This document shows, one piece after another, positions 41,795-49,551 of a stretch of DNA of 64,000 nucleotides (the stretch's first letter is position 1; every line of letters begins with the position of its first letter). The position numbers and the translations under genes were made by a program. A model generated the notes under the pieces. It did not search any database and had not been told where the DNA came from. It saw nothing but the letters and a program-made list of their open reading frames with translations. The DNA lies in NCBI RefSeq assembly GCF_014138045.1, contig NZ_JACGXA010000001.1, forward strand, positions 2,527,001 through 2,591,000, read 5' to 3'. The stretch comes from Nocardioides ginsengisegetis. GTDB taxonomy: Bacteria; Actinomycetota; Actinomycetes; Propionibacteriales; Nocardioidaceae.

Positions 41795-42277
41795 ATGACC
41801 CCCGCTCGTAGCAACGCCACCAGCGTCAAACGTCCATCGGACTCCTATCCGCCCATTCCAGACGGCGTTAGTGCCGAACCCAATGTCGCCGACATCGGCC
41901 GCCGAATCAACACCCTTCGGAACGACAAGGATCTCTCCCTCGGCGAGCTCGCCTCGCAAGCCGGCGTCAGTAAGTCCTACCTATCCACGGTCGAGAAGGG
42001 GTCCGGGAGCCGGCCAGGAGCCGCAGTGCTACACAAGATCGCCGATGCCCTAGGCATAACCCTCGCCGACCTTGTTGGACGAGAAATCAACGCGGAGCCG
42101 CACACCATCCCAGACGAGTTGCGCGAATTCGCCATCGAGAAAAAACTTCATCAGCGTGACATCGACATGCTCGCCGGGATTGCCTTCCGAGGCCAAGCGC
42201 CAAAAACCAAGGAACGCTGGGCATACATCTACAACGCGATCAGCATGAGCGCTGCTCTCGACCACATCGACCGTTAA
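41795..42277 (+). CDS. XRE-family repressor, partner of the ImmA-like protease
   Basis: A 160-residue protein from the ATG at 41795. The helix-turn-helix is at about 30-85 (IGRRINTLRNDKDLSLGELA then SQAGVSKSYLSTVEKGS). It is followed by a C-terminal region (DELREFAIEKKLHQRDIDML) that could be the cleavage or dimerization part. The reading frame follows the ImmA-like gene with a 5-base gap. The gene order protease-then-repressor is the reverse of many phage and ICE modules. Confidence 0.85.
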   Translation: MTPARSNATSVKRPSDSYPPIPDGVSAEPNVADIGRRINTLRNDKDLSLGELASQAGVSKSYLSTVEKGSGSRPGAAVLHKIADALGITLADLVGREINAEPHTIPDELREFAIEKKLHQRDIDMLAGIAFRGQAPKTKERWAYIYNAISMSAALDHIDR

Positions 42278-42640
42278 GCGAACACTGCTGGTCCGCCGGC
42301 GTGATCGCGATGGTGACGAGTTGGTTGGCAGCTAACGGTCCGCGGGCACGTTGCTTGGCCGCTCGCGGCCCGGGCAGTTCCCTCAGCAACCCGCCGTGGC
42401 CGTCACGATGAATAATCAATGCGAATGCCGCTGTCATGAGCGCAGCGGTAGCGAGGGCCATGACCTCGACCTCGACCTGGATCAGGTCGCCACAGCGCTT
42501 ATCAGCATGGAGTGCTTCCTCTCCGACTACCCACCAAGAAACGGGGGAGGGTCACAAAGTGTGGCCCTCCCCCTGGTGGTAGCTGGTTCCAATCAGTTGG
42601 ACGCCGACCACTTCGCGGTCGGGGACTAGCGGGCTGCTCT
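42278..42640. other. Intergenic region between convergent XRE and cassette-A genes
   Basis: These 363 bases show no convincing gene. The frames present have poor ribosome sites and no family resemblance. A strong hairpin at 42543-42573 ends the leftward cassette. A short Asp-Leu-rich frame at 42351-42629 is considered spurious. Confidence 0.5.
42543..42573 (-). terminator. Terminator of cassette A
   Basis: A 13-bp stem (GGGGGAGGGTCAC with GTGGCCCTCCCCC, one G-T pair) and a 5-base loop are followed on the minus strand by a GTTTCTT tract. It lies 68 bases after the last cassette-A stop. Confidence 0.75.
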
Positions 42641-43255
42641 TTAATTCTCAGGGTTAGGGTCGAACTGACCGCCAAGCATGAACGAGCCGTCGTAGGCGTC
42701 CACAAAGATGACCATGTTGGTCATGTAGCTCAAACGTTCCGCGGCCGGCGGGTTGGCCTCTTCCGCGTAACGAGGGTCTGCTACGGGAATCAACAGGTCG
42801 GCGAACTCGATCGCCCACGAAGCAGTTCCTTCGAATATCGGAAGAATCGCAGATGCCTCCGTGTCCTTGGCTAGCTCGTACCCGTAGGCGTGGGGAGTCA
42901 CAGAGACCAGTGAGGCGCTGGCGACGACAGCGTTGTCGCTCAGTCCCACGGCATCACGGGCCATCTTCACCGCCTCCTCGACAGACAGCGGAGGCAAGCC
43001 CTTGTTGTGGTCGACCTCGGTGTCTCGAGTGGGCCTCACGATGGACGGCCGTGCGGGATCGAAAGCCGTCACCTCAATGAAGCTGTCTTTGGCCAACTGT
43101 GACTTGGCTTCACTGGAGAGGGGTGGGTACTCCGAACCCATCTCGGCGACGCGGCCGACGTTGGCGATGCCGGCTGACGCGAGGCCGAGGACAAGTCCCA
43201 GGCTGACCACACCAAACCCGATTGTCCGGGCTGCACGCCGAGTCACGGTGTCCAT
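42641..43255 (-). CDS. Membrane-anchored protein of unknown function (cassette A, gene 4)
   Basis: A 204-residue protein from the ATG at 43255. After RRAARTIGFG it has one hydrophobic segment (VVSLGLVLGLASAGIANVG) and then an extracellular domain ending MVIFVDAYDGSFMLGG, a pattern like the end of PepSY-type or protease-propeptide domains. Its start overlaps the stop of gene 3 by 13 bases. It shows no clear similarity to gene 4 of cassette B except size and membrane attachment. No database-level family was recognized. Confidence 0.65.
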   Translation of the reverse strand: MDTVTRRAARTIGFGVVSLGLVLGLASAGIANVGRVAEMGSEYPPLSSEAKSQLAKDSFIEVTAFDPARPSIVRPTRDTEVDHNKGLPPLSVEEAVKMARDAVGLSDNAVVASASLVSVTPHAYGYELAKDTEASAILPIFEGTASWAIEFADLLIPVADPRYAEEANPPAAERLSYMTNMVIFVDAYDGSFMLGGQFDPNPEN

Positions 43256-44025
43256 ACCATCACTCCCCAACCGCCGCTCGCCGGGTGGAAGGTATTCACC
43301 GACCACGCTCCATTCCCCTGGTTTACGGCAGTCATCGATCCAAATGAAGACCAATTGCCGCTTGAATCGGACTTGTCCACATGCGTCCAAATCGTCTTGT
43401 CGTTCAGTGTTCCCCAGGTCTGGGTGTCGCGATATCCTGTCTCGTTTTCAAACTGTCCCTGCCAGGACGAATCCCAATAGGATGTGGGATCGTAGTTCGT
43501 TTCCAAGTACTGCACACCGTCGGCAAGCATGTGGATGTGACCATCGTCGGAGCGCCAGTTGTTCTTGTAGGTCACTGTGCTCCCTAAAGTTGGAGCTGCG
43601 AATATGGCGGTCGTCCAATTGCTTCCGTCACTCTTGCGGTACTGAGCGAACGAGGTAAGCCGCGCATTGGGCAGGTATGAGTTTTGAGTCTCAGTGAGAG
43701 TGTCTTTCCCGAAGCCGACCTGGGCATAGTAGTAGGTGCTGTGCGAGGGGTTGTACGCGAAAACCATCGACCAAGCATCGGAAAACTTGCTTGCGTCTGC
43801 GGCGCCCGTGCAGATCGTGGGAACGGTTGTTGGAATTTGAATGTCTGCGCGTGCGCCACGCGTGGCAGACGAAAAATCTGTCACACCTCCAGCAAAGTAA
43901 AGATTCGCCGTCGCGCAATTGGTGGCTGCCGCAGGTCCGGCCGGTTGCCAGAGGGCCAACATCACAGACGTGAACGCGATTAGAAGCAGTGGCCGCGTCG
44001 CACTTCTTGAGTCTAAGATCTTCAA
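43243..44025 (-). CDS. Secreted protein of unknown function (cassette A, gene 3)
   Basis: A 260-residue protein starting at the TTG at 44025, with GGGAGGAG five bases upstream. A signal peptide (RPLLLIAFTSVMLALW then AAA) is followed by an aromatic- and Ser/Thr-rich domain (HSTYYYAQVGFGKD, HIHMLADGVQYLETNYDPTS, FENETGYRDTQTWG). It looks like an all-beta extracellular domain. Gene 3 of cassette B has the same length, location and a similar W-S-FG ending, so remote homology is plausible. The two cysteine pairs (NCATANLYF, TICTGAAD) may form disulfides. Confidence 0.7.
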   Translation of the reverse strand: MKILDSRSATRPLLLIAFTSVMLALWQPAGPAAATNCATANLYFAGGVTDFSSATRGARADIQIPTTVPTICTGAADASKFSDAWSMVFAYNPSHSTYYYAQVGFGKDTLTETQNSYLPNARLTSFAQYRKSDGSNWTTAIFAAPTLGSTVTYKNNWRSDDGHIHMLADGVQYLETNYDPTSYWDSSWQGQFENETGYRDTQTWGTLNDKTIWTHVDKSDSSGNWSSFGSMTAVNQGNGAWSVNTFHPASGGWGVMVWTP

Positions 44026-44090
44026 AGTCGCTCCTCCCGAGTCGTTGAACGGCAACGGTTCTCCAAGGCGCTCCCACTTGTCCAGTGCGT

Positions 44091-44675
44091 CTAGTCCGCC
44101 TTGACGACCAGGGTGCGAGGCAGGCCGCCAACGAGCCCGCCGCGGCACCCGTCCAGGCCGGGAGCGCACGCGTTTCCACCAACAATCAGTTCGGCGTGCC
44201 CCTGACTGAGGATTAGTCGTCCGTCGGCCCCGACGGAGAGTACGGTCGACGGGCTTGCCGAGAATTGAATCGACTGGGCGCACGGCCCACCCTGCCGGAG
44301 ATACGCAGCCCGGGATCCATTGAGCGTGACCATGTCAGTACTGGTGCCGGACGGGCCGTACGGATTTAGATCAAAGAATTCCGGACCCTGAACGATGCCG
44401 AAGTAAGTTCCCGCGCATGGCCCGGATTCAGTGACGACGGGTGTCCCGCTCGGCGCAATCTGTTGGGTCGGCCTGTGGGTTTGCATAGTTCCCCATACGA
44501 AAGAGAACGCGGCGAAAACCATCATCGCAACAGCCAACTCGCTGACCCGTCGGACCCGGAGTCGACGTCGGCCGAGGTGTTCGAGACTTTCCTGTCGCGG
44601 CGCCTGGCCAACTGCGATCCCCTCAGACGCCTGTCTCAGCATGTTCCGGACGGCGGGCTCTGTATCCTGGTTCAT
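44091..44675 (-). CDS. Single-pass membrane protein after the ECF sigma factor (cassette A, gene 2; anti-sigma candidate)
   Basis: A 194-residue protein. An N-terminal cytosolic part of about 45 residues ends in RRRLRVRRV, then one transmembrane segment (ELAVAMMVFAAFSFVWGTM), then an extracellular domain with cysteines at ESGPCAGTYFG, GGPCAQS and NACAPGLDGCRG. Its ATG overlaps the sigma factor stop (ATGA). The position and topology fit an anti-sigma factor, but no zinc anti-sigma motif is visible. It is the positional equivalent of the META-like protein of cassette B. Confidence 0.65.
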   Translation of the reverse strand: MNQDTEPAVRNMLRQASEGIAVGQAPRQESLEHLGRRRLRVRRVSELAVAMMVFAAFSFVWGTMQTHRPTQQIAPSGTPVVTESGPCAGTYFGIVQGPEFFDLNPYGPSGTSTDMVTLNGSRAAYLRQGGPCAQSIQFSASPSTVLSVGADGRLILSQGHAELIVGGNACAPGLDGCRGGLVGGLPRTLVVKAD

Positions 44676-45175
44676 CTATTCTCCTGGGTGCGAAGCGAGC
44701 TGATGGCCGGGTCTTCCAAGAACAGTGCTTGGGCGCGCGCCAGCCGACTTTTAACAGTGCCAATAGGGATGCGCAGCACTGATGCAGTCTGCGCCTCTGA
44801 AAGGTCCGCCAATCGACGGAGCGTGAGTATGACGCGCATGTCTGGCGGCAGCCTGGACAGAGCTGAGCGCACGGCCAGGGCGTCGTCAACAGAGTCCGTA
44901 AAGGCAGCAGTCGCCGGCTCGCCGATGAAGCGGAGCGACTCTGACTCTTTGCGCCCGTTGCGCCGCGTCCTACGCCATCTGTTGATGACGACGCGATAGA
45001 CGTAGGCATCAACGTCGCGCGACTTTCGAATCCGGTCCCAAGAGGCCCAACAGTCGGCAAGGGACGTTTGGACCAAGTCCTCTGCGTCTTGTTGAGAACT
45101 GCCCAGCAACACAGCGAACCTGCACAAGTTGGTCCATCTCGCCTCGACGTAGTCGTGAAAATCGCCGTGACTCAT
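44672..45175 (-). CDS. ECF RNA polymerase sigma factor, SigE-family (cassette A, gene 1)
   Basis: A 167-residue sigma-70 family regulator. Region 2 has SQQDAEDLVQTSLADCWASW, and region 4 has RLADLSEAQTASVLRIPIGTVKSRLARAQ, the helix-turn-helix for the -35 element. A GAGGGCGG ribosome site precedes the ATG. It heads a four-gene operon with overlapping or closely spaced genes. It resembles the sigma factor of cassette B along its length (for example LSEAQTA-LxIxxGTVKSRL), so the two are paralogues. The 264 bases upstream (45176-45439) should hold its promoter; no gene is seen there. Confidence 0.9.
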   Translation of the reverse strand: MSHGDFHDYVEARWTNLCRFAVLLGSSQQDAEDLVQTSLADCWASWDRIRKSRDVDAYVYRVVINRWRRTRRNGRKESESLRFIGEPATAAFTDSVDDALAVRSALSRLPPDMRVILTLRRLADLSEAQTASVLRIPIGTVKSRLARAQALFLEDPAISSLRTQENR

Positions 45176-45439
45176 CCGCCCTCAGTTCCTTGGGTGACTA
45201 CCAGACTTACAGAGTCCTGAACGCGCGAAAAGGTTCCAGCCCAAGTCGGGGGTTCCAGGGCGTTGGGCATCCCGGCGTATCGGCAACGTCGTAGACCGCG
45301 AGCCTCGCCCAGGAGCGGTCGGCTCACCTCAAGAGTCGCCTGGCGACTTCGTCGGATCGGCGGCGCTTGCCGAGTCGGCGCCGCCGCCCCCGAAACGGTG
45401 CGGACGGACTTTGAGCGGGGCTGGGCAGCGCTTTCCCAG

Positions 45440-45535
45440 CTGTCCGGCCCCTCCGATTCTCGGTCCATCTCGTTTGTGAGTGCTCGGATTTTGAGCGTGC
45501 TGTTGGAGGTGGTCATGCCGGCTAGGAAGATGTGA
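45440..45535 (+). repeat. Inverted-repeat copy 1 flanking cassette B and IS relics
   Basis: About 95 bases that are about 80 percent identical, by eye, to the reverse complement of 50207-50302. The best-conserved core is GAGGTGGTCATGCCGGCTAG. On the minus strand both copies encode a similar peptide (AGMTTS-ST--IR-LTNE-DR), so they may be remnants of the same coding start. This copy abuts the IS3-type end at 45533. Identity of the parent element is unknown. Confidence 0.6.
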
Positions 45536-45757
45536 ACCGCCCTGGGTTCAGCGGAGGCTAGTCTGCCCGGGGTCCGCGGAGTCGTGAATCTTGGGCTCTC
45601 ATGCCCCAGTGATGATGCGGTTTCGCTCCAACTCCAATCGGCGTGAGCCCGCCGAGTTGGCTGCGACGGCGGCGCCTGTTGTGCCAGATCTCGAGGTATT
45701 CGGTTCTCTTCCTCGACGAAGGCGGCGACCAGCCCGCCCGTGCAGAAATCAGGCTGC
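45533..45757 (-). pseudogene. IS3-family transposase C-terminal remnant (relic I)
   Basis: The minus strand encodes EYLEIWHNRRRRRSQLGGLTPIG, the C-terminal signature of IS3-family OrfB. It is preceded by frameshifted remnants and followed by a stop at 45558 and the IS3-type terminal sequence TGAACCGCCCTGGG at 45533. The catalytic domain is missing. Confidence 0.75.
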
Positions 45758-46138
45758 TCAGTGTCGCGGCCCCCATCGACCAAGCCCCCCGCCCGGCAGG
45801 CACACATATGAAGACCCGTCGTCCAAGGTTAGGGACCAAGCCTCGAAGTCGATGTCTGGCAATACGCGCAGGTCGACACCACCCTCAAGTGTGACAACAA
45901 GCGAACCGGCATCGGCGTCCACCGCCACTTGCTCGACAATGCGACCCGGCAGAACGCGCTGCAGCTCCTGATCGGTCTCCAGATGCTGCGGGTCGATGAC
46001 GAGCTGCGGACGATCCGGCTCGGTAAATTCAGAGACCGTTTCTATCCGGACTTCAGCGCCACCGGACAGGCTGAGAGTGATGGCATGTTCGGAGCCGACA
46101 CTGGCGACGACACGTCCAACGATGTCGATATCCACCAC
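45758..46138 (-). CDS. DUF6188-like protein
   Basis: A 126-residue protein from a GTG at 46138, 7 bases after GGAGG; GTGs at 46135 and 46144 are alternatives. It begins VDIDIVGRVVASVGSEHAI and ends LTLDDGSSYVCLPGGGLGRWG. It has the two-part pattern of the DUF6188 family: an RIETVSEF-type first half and a DFEAWSLTLDDG-type second half. The function is unknown. It is caught between two IS3 relics and has no partner gene, yet its frame is open, so it may still be expressed. Confidence 0.6.
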   Translation of the reverse strand: MVDIDIVGRVVASVGSEHAITLSLSGGAEVRIETVSEFTEPDRPQLVIDPQHLETDQELQRVLPGRIVEQVAVDADAGSLVVTLEGGVDLRVLPDIDFEAWSLTLDDGSSYVCLPGGGLGRWGPRH

Positions 46139-46340
46139 TACCACCCCTCCGGGAGATCGTAGGTGCGATCTGGATTGCGCGGTATGTGGGTCTCCGAGTT
46201 GGGCCCCGGCTTCCCGTTGAGTCTGTCCGGCCCCGAAGTTCTGGTCCAGCACTTGTGAGGGTTGCTGGTTGATCCGATCCGGTCCGGGCATCTGGATCGG
46301 AAGGTTGCGACTGCTCCACGGGCAGCGTTGGCAGCAACTC

Positions 46341-47430
46341 TCACTGGCTACCACCACCCACGTCGTACGGCGTCGCTTCCGTGAGCATCTTGGCGTACGC
46401 CGCTGGCGTCTGTCCGCCCAAGCTGCGATGCACTCGCCTCGTGTTGTACTTCTCGACCCAGGCGTCGACGACGAACTGGACCTCGAGCACGGAGTGGAAG
46501 ACCTCGTGGCCGAAGAGCTCGCGCTCCATGGTGCCGTTGAACCGCTCGTTGATGCCGTTCTGCCACGGACTCGCCTTCGCGATGAACACGCCCCGGACCT
46601 GCTGCTCCCCGAGCCAGTCCAGCAGCGTGTCGGCGATGAACTCTCGGCCATTGTCGGTCCGGATCAGGGCCGGCTTCCCGTGCTTCTTGAACAGCTCCTC
46701 CAAGTGGTGCTTCACGCCCTTCGCGCCGATGCCGCGGGCTGCGTGGGATCCGAGCCCGACCCGAGTGAACTCATCGATGACGTTGAGGACGCGCACCGGC
46801 CGGCCCGTCACTGGTGCGGCGCTTGATGAAGTCGTAGGACCCGATGTGGTTGCGATAGCGGGCCGGGAGCCGGCGGGTGCTGTTGGAGTCATGCCCACGC
46901 GCCTTCCGACCCGAGGACTTCGCCTTCCGTGGGGGCACTTGCAACCCCTCGCGGCACCACAAACGCTCGATCCGCTTCTTGTTGGCCGGCCAGCCCTCCT
47001 CAACCAGGAGGCCTTGGATCATCAGTCGGCAGTGATCACCTGGACGACCGGGAAGATCCGGCGCGCATCCGGTAGCCCCACTCCGGGTCCTCCTCGCTCA
47101 ACCGGTGCATCCGCTGGACCAGCTTCGCCTCCAGATCCGAGGGCCTCGGCTCGTACCGGTTCGCCGATCGGTGCTGCCCGACCAGCCGACATGCGCGGCG
47201 CTCACTGACCTTGTGCTTCCTGATCAGCATCGCCACCGCATCCCGCCGCCGGGCCGGGCTCAGAAGTTTCCCTTCGCCACGTCCTTGAGCATCGACATAT
47301 CCAACGCCAGCTCGGCAACAATCCGCTTCAGCCGGGCGTTCTCCTGCTCCAGGGTCTTCAACCGGATGGCCTCGTCCTCCTTCAACGCCCCCTACTTGGT
47401 GCGCCACCGGTAAAACGCCTGCTCACGCTG
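46341..47430 (-). pseudogene. Decayed IS3-family element (OrfA and OrfB fragments, relic II)
   Basis: Reading leftward, an OrfA fragment (EQAFYRWRTK, stop, GALKEDEAIRLKTLEQENAR and AELALDMSMLKDVAKGNF) has a TAG where the family has tyrosine. OrfB follows (SPARRRDAVAMLIRKHKVSERRACRLVG), with frameshifts near 47050 and 46820. The rve domain then runs to 46341 with RTDNGREFIADTLLDWL and SPWQNGINERFNGTMEREL. The OrfA N-terminus is missing. The left flank (46145-46340) has no gene. It is clearly inactive and lies directly upstream of cassette B. Confidence 0.88.
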
Positions 47431-47454
47431 TGAGAAAATTTCCTGCACCCACGC

Positions 47455-47483
47455 GGAACGCCAACCGCGTCCCACCTCGTCGT
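47455..47483 (+). promoter_or_regulatory. ECF-type promoter-like sequence before cassette B
   Basis: GGAAC, 18 bases, then CGTCGT, with the second element 28 bases upstream of the sigma factor ATG. This resembles promoters read by SigE-like ECF factors and would allow self-activation. No equally good match was found before cassette A, so the call is weak. Confidence 0.3.
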
Positions 47484-47510
47484 ACATGAGTGAGGAACAG
47501 TGAGGCAGGT

Positions 47511-48017
47511 ATGGGTCGGGACCAAGAGTTTTCCGAATATGCCGCCGCGCACTGGAGCGGACTCGTGCGTTCCGCAGTCTCCTTAGGCTGCTCCGTCGAT
47601 GACGCTCAAGACTTGGCCCAAACGACACTCATACGCTGCTACGTCTCCTGGCGACGCGTTGAGGCGGCGGACGATAGGGAGGGTTATGTGTATCGAATAT
47701 TACTCAATTGCCTCCGCGACAGCCGCCGGAGACGTTGGTGGGGCGAGCGGCCGTTCGCTGCGCCACCATCTCTAGGGGCCATGCAAGACGAAACAAATTC
47801 TGTCGACGTTGCCGACGCGGTCCACCGCGCTCTCGCCGGACTCAAGAATCACAACCGCGAGGTGGTAGTGCTGCGTCATTGCGCTCAGTTGAGCGAAGCG
47901 CAAACGGCGGACATCTTGAAAATATCGCCCGGCACTGTGAAGAGCCGCCTCTCGCGTTCACTCGCTCAGCTCGCTAAGAGCAGCCACTTGTCGGACTTCG
48001 CGGAAGGACACAAGTAA
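47511..48017 (+). CDS. ECF RNA polymerase sigma factor, SigE-family (cassette B, gene 1)
   Basis: A 168-residue sigma factor from the ATG at 47511 after GAGGCAGG. Region 2 has SVDDAQDLAQTTLIRCYVSW, and region 4 has CAQLSEAQTADILKISPGTVKSRLSRSL. It is a paralogue of the cassette A sigma factor with the same length and layout, but on the opposite strand. The upstream side is a decayed IS3 element, so its original promoter may have been replaced. The TAA stop overlaps the next ATG (TAATG). Confidence 0.9.
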   Translation: MGRDQEFSEYAAAHWSGLVRSAVSLGCSVDDAQDLAQTTLIRCYVSWRRVEAADDREGYVYRILLNCLRDSRRRRWWGERPFAAPPSLGAMQDETNSVDVADAVHRALAGLKNHNREVVVLRHCAQLSEAQTADILKISPGTVKSRLSRSLAQLAKSSHLSDFAEGHK

Positions 48018-48751
48018 TGAACGGAGACCGCACAGAAACTCTCGGTCGGTTGTGGCGCGATATTCCAACCGGAAACCCGCCGATTGGGGCCATGCTGGAA
48101 GTTGGCCGCACCGTACGGAGGCGCAGGCGCGCCGTCGGTGGCAGCGCCATCGCGTTCGCCATGGCGGCGGTTACCGCAGGAGGACTAGGTCTCACCAACG
48201 GCGACGAGCGTGGGCGGCACCTGGTCGCGAACGATCCAGCTGCGCATGGACCGCGAAGCCCTGCGGCGGTTGGACTCTGGCAGCTTTCCTCCGCCGATGT
48301 CGGCGGAAAGCGGGCGAGCTATGGCGACAATGCTCAGCCACCGACGCTCAGAATCTTGGCTGGAGGAAGGGGGCAGGCCATTGCTGGCTGCACGGTGGTT
48401 CAAGTGAGGGTTACGATTTCCCCAAGCGAAGGGTCCATGCGTTTCCAAATCGAATCGGTCGGCAGCATGCTGAGTTGCCCGTTCGGATCGGTCGATCCCA
48501 CCAGGGGCAGATACCTTGAAGCACTTCATTCCGTCACGCACCTCGTAGCGACAGACAAAACCTTGATCCTGTCCGGTGGAGGCGCCAAGTTGCGGTTCAT
48601 CTCAACGAACCTTGACGAAGCGAATGGCTCCCCAGCTCAGCCGCTAAGGGGACCCCAGCCGAGCGCAGACCTTCTCAAGACGCGAACCACGACTCTGACC
48701 ACGACCTGGCACCCGACCGAGCGCGAACAGGGCGAGCTGTGGACGGTCTAA
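48017..48751 (+). CDS. Single-pass membrane protein with META-like domain (cassette B, gene 2; anti-sigma candidate)
   Basis: A 244-residue protein coupled to the sigma gene. About 40 cytosolic residues end in VRRRRRAV, followed by one membrane segment (GGSAIAFAMAAVTAGGLGL) and an extracellular domain with the META/HslJ-like pattern: VGLWQLSSADVGG, GQAIAGCTVVQV, SVGSMLSCPFGSV, RYLEALHSVTHLV, LILSGGGAKLRFI. As in cassette A the position suggests a membrane anti-sigma factor with a sensor domain outside the cell, but no cytosolic zinc motif is present. Confidence 0.7.
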   Translation: MNGDRTETLGRLWRDIPTGNPPIGAMLEVGRTVRRRRRAVGGSAIAFAMAAVTAGGLGLTNGDERGRHLVANDPAAHGPRSPAAVGLWQLSSADVGGKRASYGDNAQPPTLRILAGGRGQAIAGCTVVQVRVTISPSEGSMRFQIESVGSMLSCPFGSVDPTRGRYLEALHSVTHLVATDKTLILSGGGAKLRFISTNLDEANGSPAQPLRGPQPSADLLKTRTTTLTTTWHPTEREQGELWTV

Positions 48752-48855
48752 CACTGCTGGACGGCCGGCGGTCAATTAGCGCGGCCGACCTCAGCCGCCG
48801 TGCAGATGGTCTAGACCCTCCTAGGAAATCGGCGACGGAGTGGCGAACATGAGCC

Positions 48856-49533
48856 ATGGTCAAACGAATTCTCGGGGGTGCGGCCCTCATTATCTGCGGA
48901 CTAATCGCGTTCCAAGCGGAGGCAGGATTCGCCGAGCAGGCAGCGCGAGGTCGAGATGGAACTTTCGATGCGTATCGAGGCAGCAACAATATTCGCACCG
49001 ATCCAGCGTATGCACTCACTTATGGCTACGCTCACCCAAATCAGCTGATCTGGAACAACGGAGACTTTGTCGCAGTTGGGACCTATAAGAGCGCCGGAGT
49101 GCCCAATACCGGTTGCTCGGACGACTATGACAATCTGTGGAACATCTACACCGACGGCAGCACCAACGGACAGTACTTCTGTCAACTCGAGAACTCAGAC
49201 GCCATCGCCGCAGGAAATATTCCCCCATTTCAAATCGAATACGGCACATGCGCGGCAGGTGGCAACGGATGGCGACTGTCCATGCAGGGCTTGACCTACA
49301 ACTGCTACTCGAATGCCCACGGGAACGCGTACACGGCCGCGAGCGGACTCGAAACGACTAACGGCCTCACAACAGACAAGAATCTCGACGTCCGGTTCCT
49401 CGACATGCAAGTTCGAGTAAGCGGCTCCTGGGTGGACTTTGGCACCGGCTACAACATTGTGTTGGATCCGAACTACACCGTCACCTCGAACTCATCAACA
49501 CGATTCGACACCTATCTGGCACCACTCGACTAG
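48856..49533 (+). CDS. Secreted protein of unknown function (cassette B, gene 3)
   Basis: A 225-residue protein. The signal peptide (RILGGAALIICGLIAFQAEA) is followed by an aromatic-rich domain with ALTYGYAHPNQLIWNNGDFV, three to five cysteines (NTGCSDDYDN, YFCQLEN, GTCAAGG, YNCYSNAH) and FLDMQVRVSGSWVDFGTGYN. Position, size and general pattern match gene 3 of cassette A, although residue-level identity is low. The start is uncertain because the ribosome site is weak. Confidence 0.65.
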   Translation: MVKRILGGAALIICGLIAFQAEAGFAEQAARGRDGTFDAYRGSNNIRTDPAYALTYGYAHPNQLIWNNGDFVAVGTYKSAGVPNTGCSDDYDNLWNIYTDGSTNGQYFCQLENSDAIAAGNIPPFQIEYGTCAAGGNGWRLSMQGLTYNCYSNAHGNAYTAASGLETTNGLTTDKNLDVRFLDMQVRVSGSWVDFGTGYNIVLDPNYTVTSNSSTRFDTYLAPLD

Positions 49534-49551
49534 GCAACTCGGGAGTCCAAT

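Noticed and set aside
42351..42629. Possible small gene (92 residues) after the XRE gene
   Set aside because: It overlaps the cassette A terminator hairpin, lacks a ribosome site and has a low-complexity Asp-Leu run.
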